From Takakia lepidozioides (Eukaryota; Streptophyta; Takakiopsida; Takakiales; Takakiaceae), in NCBI GenBank assembly GCA_030704615.1, contig CM060731.1, positions 79,588,756 to 79,652,755 of the forward strand: a stretch of 64,000 nt of DNA. Direction: 5' to 3'. Of this stretch, positions 1 through 11,295 are shown piece by piece. The notes beneath the pieces were generated by a model. The model was given only the letters and a program-made list of their open reading frames with translations. It was not told where the DNA came from and searched no databases. Every line of letters starts with the position of its first letter. Positions within the stretch are counted from its first letter, which is position 1. Both the position numbers and the translations under genes were made by a program.

Positions 1-95
1 AAGCTCCGAGTTGGCCCGGCGGCCAGTTTGGGAGTTAGGCGCGCGCATCAAGCGAGTAACTATGACTTGAAGGGGAGCTTACCGAAGTGAGGTAC
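1..95 (-). repeat. Ty1/copia 3' terminal repeat segment, cut by the window edge
   Basis: The reverse complement of this stretch matches 62095-62190 almost base for base, including the sequence around GGTAAGCTCCCC and the run GGCCGCCGGGCCAAC. It follows the end of a minus-strand copia pol frame, so it is read as pol end plus the start of the 3' LTR. The exact LTR boundary is not resolved and the rest lies outside the window. Confidence 0.65.
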
Positions 96-697
96 GCGAC
101 ACACTACTTCCGTTGACCCTCCCACTGCTTCCGTTGCAGGTAAGAGAATCATGCCAAGGAGTATGCGAAGCTTTTCGAACCGATCAGCCGGTAGTGCTTT
201 CGTGAACAGGTCAGCTAGCTGTTGTATTGTCAAAATGTAGAGGATGTTAATGGTGCCGAGAATCTGGTGCTCACGAATAAAGTGGTATTGGACGTCAATA
301 CGCTTAGTTCGACGATGAAACTCAGGATTGTGGACGAGTCGAATAGAGCTTTGATTATCGGAGTACAGCTTCGTAGGCTGAGCTTGAGGAAACCCCAGGT
401 CAGTAAGGAGCCGGCGGAGCCAAACCACTTCCTTAGTGACAGTGCTTGCAGCGATGTACTCCGCCTCCGTTGTAGAGCTGGCAACACAGGTCTGTTTCCG
501 GCTACACCATATGACAGGTGCTTGATTGAGAAGAATTGTGCAGCCCGTCCTAGACTTTCTGTTAGTAATATCCCCAGCGTAGTCGGCATCGGCATAGGCC
601 TCAATGAGGTTCGTTCCGCTGTTGCCATCGTAACACAAAGCAAGATGAATAGTGCCAGAGAGATACTTGAAGATTCTCTTGACTGCAAAACAATGGG
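60..697 (-). pseudogene. Ty1/copia polyprotein, C-terminal RNase H remnant
   Basis: On the minus strand the frame reads AVKRIFKYLSGTIHLAL, then AYADADYAGD, CTILLNQAPVIWCSRKQ, SSTTEAEYIAAS, LYSDNQSSIRL and KRIDVQYHFIREH. This is the order of the copia RNase H domain, which removes the RNA strand during reverse transcription. The frame stays open to a stop at 60-62. Gag, protease, integrase and the reverse transcriptase core are missing: at about 697 the sequence changes abruptly to an opposite-strand gypsy fragment. The first 80 or so codons of the longest open frame belong to that gypsy antisense and are not copia. It is a 5'-truncated, non-autonomous remnant. Confidence 0.85.
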
Positions 698-3020
698 ACC
701 TCTGAGGCCGAGAAGAGAATTGAGATTCCTTGGACAAACCAGCTATTACAGAAGATTTGTCAGACGGTATGCACAGATAGCAGCACCATTGACAAAACTT
801 CTCAAGAAAGATGCAGTGTTTGCATGGACACCTGAATGTCAACAGGCTTTTGAGGAACTTACATTGTCGGTAACAACTACACCTGTGCTGATTAATCCTC
901 ACTGACAAGAAATATTTCATGTTCACTGTGATGCTTCTGGAGAAGCACTAGGAGCAGTGTTAGCCCAAAATGTTACAGGAATGATAAATTCACCTATGTA
1001 CTATGCTAGCCGATTAATGAACAATGCCGAAAAAAATTATAGCACAACGGAAAGAGAAGCATTGGCAATGATCTATGCAATGAAGAAATTCAGGCATTAC
1101 CTGTTGGGCAAGAAGTTTATTTTCTATGTGGATCACCAGGCTCTGATATACCTGGTAAACAAACCTCTGATAAGTGGAAGGATAGCAAGATAGTTGATAA
1201 TCTTGCACGAGTTTGAGTTTGAGGTTGTTTACAAGCCTGGGAGGCTGCATCTTGTGGCAGATCACTTGTCACGGTTATCAACAGGAGAACCAGCCACGGG
1301 AGTAGATGATCAATTACCAGATGCAAGTCTATTTGCAGTGGAGGTGCAGGGAAGTGCAGATGACTGGTTAGATTGGCAGTGGCCAATCAGATACTACCTT
1401 GCTCATGGTCAGTGCCCACCAAGTTATGGAAATGAGCAGAGAAAGAGAATTGCTATCAAGGCTCTACCTTACACTATGGTAGGGAGCAGAATGTATAAGC
1501 TAGGACCAGATGGAGTGCTGAAGCGATGCTTATACCACCATGAAGTTAATAAAGTTTTGGAGGAAGTTCATAAAGGAGTGGCAGGAGGTCATTTTGGAGA
1601 AGAGACTACCAGCAGGAAAATACTACATGCAGGTTACTGGTGGCCTACTTTGTTCAAAGATGTACACAAGTATTGTCAGAGTTGTGATGAATGTCAGAGG
1701 CTAGGACCTTTGCAGAGATCTGGGAAGATGGCTTTGCATCCTACAATGCCTACGGAACCATTTCAGAAATGGGGACTAGACTTTGTTGGACCAATTAACC
1801 CACCAGCCAAGAGTACACAGAACAGGTACATAATTACAGCCACTGATTATACTACGAAGTGGGTGGAAGCTAAAGCTTTGAGGGACAACACAGCCAAGTC
1901 CATAGCAAGGTTCATGTATGAGAACATACTTACACGATTTGGCTGTCCCTTGGAATTTATCAGTGATCAGGGAAGTCACTTCATTAATGAGACCATTGAA
2001 TTATTGACTAAAGAGTTCATGATTGTGCATAGGAAGAGTACAACATATTACCCACAGGGTAATGGGCAGGCAGAGGCTACCAACAAAATACTATGTATTA
2101 TCTTGGCTAAGATAGTCAATGCAAACAGAACGGATTGGGATACAAAGCTGCTGACAGCTTTGTGGTCATATAGGACTTCATATAAAGTCACCACTAAGTA
2201 TACACCATTCCAATTAGTTTATGGTATGGAAGCTTTACTTCCAGTGGAATTCCTGTTACCTACCATGAGAACAGAATGGGGAAAGAGAATGGAATTGCAA
2301 GATTCCATTAAGGTCAGGAAACATGAATTATACCATGTGGAAGAAGTACGTGCTGATGCAGCTGATAATATGATCAGAATTCAGATGAAGAGGAAGGAAC
2401 AGTTTGATGAAGGCAAGTTAAAGACTTTTAAGACGGGAGATTTGGTTCTATGGCTGCAGAAGAAGGGAAAGATTAAAGCTTCTAAGCTTAAATCACCATG
2501 GAAAGGACCTTATGTCATACAAAAGATGTATGATAACAACACCGCCATGTTACAAACCATTAACAAAGAAATGCTGGGAAGAGTCAATGCCAATAAGTTG
2601 AAAGGGTACAGTGGTATCCATGACAAACCATTGCAGCATGATTTGCATGTTGAAACGCAAAAGCAGTCATGGGTTGCGCCAGTGTTACCAACGGAGTATG
2701 GAGCACTTGTCGCTAGGCCGAGCATATATGACCAGGGCGGACAGAACAAGCGCGACACAGCCTATCTCAGCCCATCAAGGCGCAACACAGCCTATCACAG
2801 CCCATCAAGGCGCGACACAGCCTATCACAGCCCATCAAGGCGCAACACAGCCTATCACAGCCCATCACGACGTGACACAGCCTATCACAACCCATCAAGG
2901 CGCGACACAGTATATCACAACCTACCACAGCGTGTCACAGCCTATCACAGCTTACCACAGTGTATCACAGCCTATCATGGCGTACCACAGTATGACACAG
3001 CCTGTCACAGCTTAACATAG
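698..3020 (+). pseudogene. Ty3/gypsy pol remnant: RT end, RNase H, integrase
   Basis: The frame begins in the RT thumb (FLGQTSYYRRFV, APLTKLLKK, FAWTPECQQAFEEL). It continues through RNase H (HCDASGEALGAVLAQ, YASRLMNNAEKNYSTTERE, VDHQALIYL), an H2C2 zinc finger (GGHFGEETTSRKILHAGYWW, CQSCDECQRLG) and the integrase core: D in GLDFVGP, D in ISDQGSHF, E in PQGNGQAEATNK. A C-terminal DNA-binding region with WKGPYVIQKMYD follows. Stops at 903-905 and 1191-1193 break the frame; from 1194 it is open for 608 codons. The 5' half (gag, protease, RT palm) is absent. The C-terminus ends in a 10-residue repeat array. It is too damaged to be autonomous, but the integrase part looks fairly young. Confidence 0.9.
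2740..3015 (+). repeat. 30-bp minisatellite inside the gypsy integrase C-terminus
   Basis: About nine head-to-tail units of 30 bp, built around GACACAGCCTATCACAGCCC. The first five are nearly identical and the last four drift. Thirty is divisible by three, so the array is translated as 10-residue units of the type SPSRRDTAYH and leaves the frame open up to the stop at 3018-3020. Confidence 0.9.
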
Positions 3021-3801
3021 CCTACTAGGGTTACACAATCCATAGAATCAGTGACAGGTGGACGCATGATAACTTCACGGAAATGGCCGGCGGAAGAAAG
3101 GACGGAAGCCAGTTTAGAAAGGGACACGTGGAAGTCAAGATGCAACACACAGCTGAGAAGGAAGTGCAAGAACAGATGTCATCAAGAAAGAGGACAAGAT
3201 TGGCCGTCAAAATACCTAATTAGCACGTCAATTCGGATGAATGGCGGGCCCATTAATGAATACGGAAAAGGGCCAACAGAACAAACGGCAAGTACAGAAA
3301 AGCAAAATTCTTGTCACATGTGTTATCTTAGTGGACAGTCCAGCAGGGAAAGTCCACTAAAGAAAATTAAATCTAAAATCCAGTCACAGCGGTTACAGCC
3401 AATCGAAAGCCAGAAAAGGGATCAAGAAATTGGAGGGAATTTAAGCGCAAGAGTCGGCGTCGTTCTAAGTAACGGGCGTCTCGACGGGACAAACCATCAA
3501 TGCTATAGCTTTGAAGCTATGGAGGAACTAACAGACTATACGCTCGCAATATTACTTACGCAGTGGCATAGGGACGAAAGAACAGAGCGGATCTTTTCTC
3601 TTGATCGATGCTTGCAAGCCCCGCAGGCTTACAAGAAATTACCCATAGCTTTTTGTGGCAACCATACGTTTATGCTTTGTGCCCTGCATGCATTTCTTCA
3701 ATTGTTACAGCCAAAACATTTCTGTCAGTCTAGAATGAAGAGAGTGAGAGGAATGGAAGAAATCAGGGTGAAGAGCACCACAATCCTGCAGAAACAAACG
3801 A
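3021..3801 (+). other. Unassigned sequence 3' of gypsy pol, possible LTR or untranslated region
   Basis: No recognisable protein. A 277-codon open frame from 3051 has a basic, low-information composition and no motif I know. Its position directly after pol would suit a 3' untranslated region or LTR, but I found no second copy in the window to define LTR ends. Confidence 0.3.
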
Positions 3802-4530
3802 TTGCTACTTCCACAGGCGGTAAAGTTACTGAAGGAACTGCGATTGGAAGGATTGCAAAGCAAAGATTGGACATTGCACCATAGACAGTACATGTTACAA
3901 TTCTCGCAGAACTTTGAGCCAAGGACAGGAGTAACAATGGTGAAGGGAGTTGAATTAGTAATTACTCCCCTATACCTACAGCAATTGTTTCGATTGTCAG
4001 CAGGTCGGGTGCATGTGGAGGAGCACAGGGCAAGACTGCAAATAGGGGACTTATTCCAAGAAGGGAGTTTCTTTAAAACTCAGGGTTATGCTTGTACCAA
4101 GGCCGTGTACCCAGGGCTAAGGGAGGTAGGCCAGGTATTGAACGTTCTGTTTGCCATGAAACAGAACCAACAGTATTTGAGCAGATCCTTCACAGAAGAA
4201 ATACTCAAAGCCCTGAGAGGAGAAGAGGTAGAATGGGCGGACATAATGTACAACGCACTGGTAGAGGAGATGAAAAATTTACATGGTACTACCGCAAAGT
4301 CTCCTATCATAGTGTCTGGCCCAATCATTGCTCAAATAATTCTTGATTTTGGCATACTTGATGCTCGAGAAAGAAAGGAGATGGGAGTGTTTGAGCCAGA
4401 AACCACTGCAATGGAAGAGCAAGGCTCTTCACACAGTGAGGGTGGACTGGCAGGGCAACCCGAGACTAAGAGACAGAGGCGGGGGAAAAACTGTAGTGGC
4501 GGATCCACTGGCTTCACGGAATCCGCATAA
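3802..4530 (+). pseudogene. Element-associated ORF of unknown function downstream of gypsy pol
   Basis: An open frame of about 240 codons on the same strand as the gypsy pol. Visible features are GVELVITPLYLQQLFRLSAG near residue 50, a helical middle (TEEILKALRGEEVEWADIMY, residues about 130-150), SPIIVSGPIIAQIILDFGIL near residue 180, and a charged, low-complexity tail with a basic cluster ETKRQRRGK. The folded-helix then acidic/basic tail layout recalls the plant-specific proteins annotated as putative plant transposon protein domains in retroelements, but this is only a resemblance. The first codon is TTG; no ATG decides a start. It may be an additional ORF carried by the gypsy element or by an older one. 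I cannot assign a function. Confidence 0.4.
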
Positions 4531-6258
4531 TAATGTTTCACAAGCTCTTGTGCAGGAAGGGGCACAACAGCACAGATAACTGCTATTACTGGAAGCAGGA
4601 CCTTCAGAGAGGGAAGAGGAGTTACTCATAATCACAATCACAGCCATCAACAGCCAGATGATCGGCTTGTCGCAGAGTTACCACACAAGTTGTCCATGCA
4701 GTTTCACCAGAAATAATTGATTTGGAAAAAGAATGGTTTAGATATTCCCACTACAAACAGGTGGTGGCAGAAATTGAGAAGGGGGACCTTCTCTATGAAT
4801 ATTCTGGTATGGTAAAGGACCAGTGATTCTGGAGGTGCAACAGTTTGTCCAGGGGAAAACCCTGCGGTGCATTAATACACACACACCTGTGACGGAGGTA
4901 CCACAGGTAGAATGTCAAGACACTGCAGCACCGGTGCGGATGAAGTGGTTTCAGGAAGAAAATTTGGTGGGGCAATGCCTGAGTGTTCGTAAGGCATCAC
5001 CTGTTGAGGATCAGGGAGAACAGCAACAAGCTCACCAGATGACCCTGCAACAGGCCATGCTTTATGAGTTCCATAAGCAGGACACTTAATTTATATTGGG
5101 TACTTATGTCAAATCCCATGTTCCCACTAATCAATTGGCAAGCTTTGAGGGAGGAACTCCGGAAGGAGGTTTGAGGCTCGACTTGCCACTGAGTGTGCAA
5201 ACAAGGTCGATGAAGAGGTCACTCTCAAGATGCAGCAAGACGTGGAGAGTACAGAAGCGGCTTTGCAATTGGCCAAGGGACAATTTGATTTAGGCAGGCC
5301 TCGCGCAAGCCCAGTTGCACGAAGGCACATAAGCAACAGCTATCCAAATGCAGGTGAAGCATTAAAGCAAGTTGCAACAAATGAATGCACTACATACGGA
5401 GTTGCAGACAGTGCATGACAGGATGACCATCCAATGTGCTACACTCACAACTATGCTTGACCAATCTACAATAGAAATAAACGTCAAACGGAAAGATGTA
5501 CGAAGGCAGAGGCAGAGAATGTGTAGTCAAGTGAAACTCATTGTCGATATGAAGAATACAATTTGTCGCAATGAGGATACTTTCCATACTTCAAGCAATA
5601 CAAGCAGGTTGAAGCTGACCAAGAGAGGCACACCTGGAGTTTCCCAACGGTCATGGCCAAAGAATGAAATCTCTGTCACTAACAAGGCTTGGAAGGAAGC
5701 CAATAATCTGCTTGCTGCCTATGCGAATTTGCGTTGAACCTCAGGCGAAGCGCATGGAGGCCTTACAACAGCAGTTAGATATGTACAAACTCAAGAGGAG
5801 CAGACTCTCAGTGGTACCACAAGCAACTTGGTGATTAACACCTTATGCAGCCTGGTTAGCACAGGGCCAGTGGAGGGCAAAGCACCAACGAAAGCTCACC
5901 CAAAACGAGATGAATGAGCTCAGACTGCAAGTGCAGAACATTGCCACAATACTATAGACAATGTCTATAGTAGAATAGTGGAGTTATAGGAGGATGTAGA
6001 CGGCCGCCTGCAGACTCAAGTGGAGGACCTCACTTCAAATATCGACAATAGAGTCTGTGTACCCTGAGGAAACAGCTAATGGCTTCTATTTAAAAAGCGA
6101 TAATTTTGCTTTTCAGTCTTCTTCACATGAGGTGCAGGAGATGCAAATGGTACAAGAGCCAGTGCCACCAACACCACAACAATTCACTGTGCCAGTAGCT
6201 GACCCTGTTGTTACGCTAACAACAGCACACCACCCCACCACAACCACCACAACATGAA
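4531..6258 (+). pseudogene. Decayed glutamine-rich, coiled-coil-like coding remnant
   Basis: Short open frames in all three phases keep the same flavour: many Gln, Glu, Lys and Leu (for example QQQAHQMTLQQAMLYEFHKQ at about 5020-5080 and STEAALQLAKGQFDLG at about 5240-5290), ending in a Pro/Thr/His-rich stretch near 6180-6256. This looks like the broken continuation of the preceding ORF, with a long heptad-like region interrupted by frameshifts and stops. No motif identifies it. Confidence 0.35.
5951..5971. repeat. 21-bp perfect hairpin
   Basis: ACTATAGACA and its exact reverse complement TGTCTATAGT are separated by one base. It lies in a decayed element region with no obvious role. Confidence 0.7.
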
Positions 6259-7187
6259 CAACAGACCAAGCCCTAGTATGGAGGGGAATGCTGCTTTTAA
6301 CCCCCTAAACTCCAGCTGCAAGGGAGTAAGTAGGTCTATGATTATTCCTTCAACCAAATTCCCCTTGTGTTGGATTTGGCTTGGAAAGAAATTTAGTCCT
6401 CCACAGTCCATTGGCACATTATTATCAAATCATGCGCATTTGGCTGTCAGTGGCAACTAGAACTAAGGTTCTTCCAACAACGACCCATTGAGGATCATCA
6501 CTTTGCGCAGTACTGGCATGAGGCAGTACCATGTGAAGGAATTAATTGCCTTCCAAGTTGTACCTGGATTCATTTATCCAAGACCAAGGGGTAGCAAGTA
6601 TTGTCATGGGCTGTGGGTTATACTACGCTACTTGTTTTCCTGGTACGTTATCACCTTGAAGTAGCACAAATGCATCACACGTTTCTGAGTTATTCCAGTG
6701 GGGATCCTTGGTCTTAACCTTCATCCACCATCATATGTACCTATATGAGGCACAAGTTATGATGCAAAGGATCTCAAATTCGATCATGGTTTCGTGCGGC
6801 CGTAACAATTTGTCAACACAGAAATTCGGGCCTGACGATATTTTCTATAGGGACAAGTGCATGGAAATACTTACACAATTCACAAGTCATTGGTACCCCA
6901 CTCACCTGGACAGACAAGGAGCCAGGGTCTTCACCAATTTTGCCATTCAGCGTTTACAGCAAGTTTCAAAATTTAAACTTCCAGACATGGTCGGACAACA
7001 TTGTATGCCCCAGAGGCTTCCACAAAAAGTTCGGCAGTTTAAAACACTTGAGAGGCGATGAGGATCTGATACAACTGTTCTCTTCTTTCATCCGACCTTT
7101 TGACATGGGAGAAGACTATGCATTCAGATGGCATAGAAGAAGCGACGGGGGGTCTCCTATGCTGAAAGATTACCTGCGCTCATATCC
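6259..7187 (+). other. Unassigned, probably element-derived sequence up to the gap
   Basis: Open frames run 6254-6460, 6708-7061 and 6940 to the gap. The last reads into WSDNIVCPRGFHKKFGSL and FIRPFDMGEDYAFRWHRRS, which looks protein-like rather than random, but I do not recognise it. It may be the 5' part of the element that resumes after the gap, or the tail of the previous one. Confidence 0.3.
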
Positions 7188-7687
7188 NNNNNNNNNNNNN
7201 NNNNNNNNNNNNNNNNNNNNNNNNNNNNNNNNNNNNNNNNNNNNNNNNNNNNNNNNNNNNNNNNNNNNNNNNNNNNNNNNNNNNNNNNNNNNNNNNNNNN
7301 NNNNNNNNNNNNNNNNNNNNNNNNNNNNNNNNNNNNNNNNNNNNNNNNNNNNNNNNNNNNNNNNNNNNNNNNNNNNNNNNNNNNNNNNNNNNNNNNNNNN
7401 NNNNNNNNNNNNNNNNNNNNNNNNNNNNNNNNNNNNNNNNNNNNNNNNNNNNNNNNNNNNNNNNNNNNNNNNNNNNNNNNNNNNNNNNNNNNNNNNNNNN
7501 NNNNNNNNNNNNNNNNNNNNNNNNNNNNNNNNNNNNNNNNNNNNNNNNNNNNNNNNNNNNNNNNNNNNNNNNNNNNNNNNNNNNNNNNNNNNNNNNNNNN
7601 NNNNNNNNNNNNNNNNNNNNNNNNNNNNNNNNNNNNNNNNNNNNNNNNNNNNNNNNNNNNNNNNNNNNNNNNNNNNNNNNNNNNNNN
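7188..7687. other. Assembly gap of 500 N
   Basis: Exactly 500 unknown bases, a conventional fixed-size scaffold gap, so the true length is unknown. Confidence 0.99.
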
Positions 7688-7719
7688 CATTCGCCAAAAA
7701 ATTTTATGTCATCTGTATC

Positions 7720-8144
7720 GTAATCAGGCCAGTCTATAGAATTCGTTCCATGCAACCCCATTTAATCCCAGACATAATGGCATTAGACATGCACATTATA
7801 CGATTATCAAAAAACGTGTGTGGTCTACACATAACGCCCTAGCGCACTGGTACAACTACCTCAAAAACTATATGGCCTTGGAACTACAACCCTACGCTGA
7901 ACGCATATTCCAGAACACTGGCACACACTACGAGAACTTAAATGACCCTGGCAGCTTGGAAGCATTATCAAGGATTCTCAACAGTCGACCTCTAATCTGG
8001 AGGTATAGATCACTGTATTGCGATAAACCCATTGCCTGGACCCACTCGCCGCTCCTCGGAACCTGGCGACATCCTCAAACACGTTTCAGTATACTTATTA
8101 AACACATCGCTACCCTTAATATTCAACTCCAAACTTCACCCTAG
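7720..8144 (+). pseudogene. LINE-A copy 1, unrecognised protein segment upstream of the chromodomain relic
   Basis: An open stretch of about 135 codons contains HNGIRHAHYTIIKKRVWSTH, ALAHWYNYLKNYMALELQPY, ILNSRPLIWRYRSLYCDKPI and AWTHSPLLGTWRHPQTRFS. The His/Trp-rich, well-conserved appearance suggests an enzyme or binding domain, but I do not recognise it. There is no start codon; it presumably continues upstream into the gap. The matching part of the other copy lies beyond the window end. Confidence 0.4.
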
Positions 8145-8589
8145 AAAATAGCCATGGAACAAGTCCACAACAATGCACTCTTCGACCCAACATATATACA
8201 AACAAACAAACCACCCTAAAATTCTTATGTAGTACAATATATCTACAATTTTGCAATACAGATGCAACTGGAACCAAGCTTATCAACCCACACGCTTTCG
8301 CCCAAAATACCCTAGACCATTAACGCATCCCAACATACCAACTGGTCACCTACAAACCATTTTTTGCTACCCACAACTGCCTGCCAAAATATTTGCCATA
8401 AACTGTGCGACTTCGTCCCATCATCCATAGGAGCTTCTACCTCAGTACCGCTCCCAACCTACACGCCCCCCACTCGCTAGACTGTTTGTCGCCCCATATC
8501 CATCCAAGAGCGCTCAATCCATATCTGCCCTAACAACGGATCCACAACACCTGACACAACACATCAGTACAACCCTACTGGAACCCACT

Positions 8590-8720
8590 ATGAGCTGAAG
8601 AAATACAAGGTAAGTAAAAAAAATGCGAGTAGACCAATATGGAGCCTCGTGCGCTAATACTATGTACTGTGTAAATGAAAGTGACCCTGACAAGAAAGCC
8701 CACTTGGGAACATAATGACA
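8590..8720 (+). pseudogene. LINE-A copy 1, degraded chromodomain-like segment
   Basis: The frame YGASCANTMYCVNESDPDKK aligns, in position and sequence, with FGAACVDTYYLC and the following residues of the chromodomain in the second copy (about 63550-63700, minus). The aromatic cage positions and the N-T-W motif seen there are lost here and a stop follows, so it is a dead relic. Confidence 0.45.
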
Positions 8721-9869
8721 CCCTCTTGATCGCCCATCACCATACAACAATTTGCAACACAATATCCAAATGATAACTGATTACTACCGCAGAACCACAT
8801 TAACTATTAACGCATATTCATAATCAGCATATGCGGAACTGCAAACTTTGACAAACGTTTCATTAGCCCACAAGAAATGTATCCAACCTAAATATTTACG
8901 TAGACGAGTGCAACCCATACATCGATATTCTTTGCACCCACCCCAAAGATCAGATCCACGCTGGCCTGCTACATATATGGACCACTAGGCTGCTACATTG
9001 GAAACATATTACTTGATAGATTGAACTGGCTATGGAAATATATCTCATTTAAACCCCCTACCCTAGCTGCAACCCCAGATCCCGCCAACAATTTAGGACA
9101 AAAGTTTCCACACTCATCCAGCGCTATGCTCAAGATTTGCCCCCCAAGTGTCCAACCACAACCAACAAGCTCTCTCTCGCACGTTCCCATTCAAACTTAC
9201 CCATGGCCCTCCTAGACTTTCTTACAATAGAACTAAACTCACTCACTCATACTACTCTAACCTCTCACATGCCCCATGGGATGAAGAGTTACTCCAGCTT
9301 GTAAACGCAGACCAGTGTTTCGGCTTTCTAGGCTTGGCCAGATCTCATCATTGGCAAGGTAGAGGATTTGCGCACCCACGGACTATAGTACAGCTATCGA
9401 AGCAATCCATGGCAAGAATAGTGCCCATATATCTGCCAAAGCCTTTACCGTATTGGATATTCCGCACAATAATCACAATAACACTGATCACCCGATGTTG
9501 GCTAGCCCCCCCGAAATGTTCACATTTGCTATATTTGACCTACATACAATCATCTATGAATCAACCCCACCATTACCAAAGTATATGAAATATCAGAGCC
9601 ATCCCTACTAAACTAGTCTATGTACACACTCAGACAGCCCACAAATACCATGTACTTCTTTTTACAATTAAAGCAAATACTAAACCAGTTGTTTGGCCCT
9701 ACTGCCATAGAGTCTATGAGCCGCAACAAGTGCCCCACATCTACCTCGCATCAACCAAGACAAAACCATGGAATATGGCCACCCCGACCACCTTGGTAAG
9801 CCCAACAACAACACCCATTCGGACAAATACCGGACTTTACAAACTTAGCCCTTTTAAAATTCCCTCCTC

Positions 9870-11272
9870 ACCAATGTGTATATACAGATTGCTCCTAAAA
9901 GATGCACATGCAGGGTATGGTACATACTCCCCGAAACAATTCAAGAACATACAATCGTCTTCAGTGTCGTCAAAATATTTAGTGCAAAAACTCATGGCTA
10001 TACATGATGTGTTGAAAGCACTACCATGTCATCTGGTTCGACCAACTAATACCTCTTTACGGATAGCTTAGTCTCTTTGTAGTTCTCCCCTCCTACTCCC
10101 TCACCTTGAACCCTCTTCTAAAAACTTCACCTCTCCAATCATCACCCGACCTCACTAAAGGCCATCATTAGATATTGTACAATCTCTCCAATACAAATCA
10201 TCTCCACAAAGTCAGATCCCATATAGGTATCACGGGTAATGAGATAGCAGACGAACTAGCCCAACTTGGAACCATCCAACCTACTACTTACCCCACGACT
10301 GACCCTATTCACCTGGCACACACATATCCATTCTGGCTGACATCCACTAAAGCTAGATTCCTGAACATAGCCCCCATTCGGGACCTACATGCATATATGA
10401 CAGAAGAAGAAACTATCAAATCCGTGCATCGCCCACCTATCTAAAACCCTACATTCCAAATGGGTTACGCCACCTCAGCTGCTCAACCATATGTCTAATC
10501 ATTTCTGGAAATCTCCAATAATCACTGATGCCCAAATTAAACAAACGCTCCGATTTCGATACGGACAATACATGGGCAATCAACGGCGTTAATTATTTTG
10601 GCTATCTATTATATCCTAACAATCACTGCACGTTATGTTATTCCAACACCCCTCGAGTGGACACATGGTCGCATCTTCTTCTCCACTGTAAACATCCCAT
10701 TATCCTTTGGAATTCACATTACTCGACATAATCAAGGAGTTTGACTTTTCACACATCCTAAAACTAGATGGTACAACCTCATTAATGCAGACACATTTCA
10801 AGGTAGGCCACCGGACCACACAATACCTTCATGGTTGCTACCATGTACATGCGCTAATCATCCATGCCTATGTATGGCAAGATTATGTCCAGATATTCTT
10901 CTTGTCCAAGGACTCCCCATCTCGTTCGGCAGCACCAACAGGTCCACTCCCCTCCCTCACTATCCACATCATGAATTTACCTTCTGTCATGACAGAGATC
11001 CGACCAATCCATTGTATTCAAACGTGAAAAATACGAGCCCTAGTTCTAGCCCTCCGTCAATATGGATGGAACACTGCCCCTCTGACAATTATCACTGCTA
11101 GTGTCAGAGGGGGAGCTCTATGTCACAACAGTCTAATCCTAAAAGAAAACCTAAACTACCTCATAAATATACCACCCCCCTATTACGAACATTACACTTC
11201 ACGGCCATCACTTCATTATCAGCCATTATCCTCAACAAAAGAAAGATTGAAAGTGGCCAGCTTGCTGCTTAG
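9870..11272 (+). pseudogene. LINE-A copy 1, RNase H and C-terminal region
   Basis: Pieces of RNase H are present in order: VYTDCS near 9885, FTDSLVSL near 10055-10078, and KVRSHIGITGNEIADELAQL near 10208-10270. The first two keep the catalytic Asp and the third the conserved H-x(n)-NE-AD pattern. Downstream come PIHLAHTYPFWL, a Cys/His block (CTLC then HLLLHCKHP) and CPDILLVQGLP, each with a counterpart in the second copy. At least four frame breaks separate them. Confidence 0.75.
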
Positions 11273-11295
11273 TAACTGGTTCTTGTTACCATAGA

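Noticed and set aside
222-905. 227-codon plus-strand frame across the copia remnant
   Set aside because: Its first part is antisense to the copia RNase H; only the end (after about 698) is the real gypsy fragment.
7157-7842. Several frames spanning the N gap
   Set aside because: They consist of unknown bases and cannot be read as genes.
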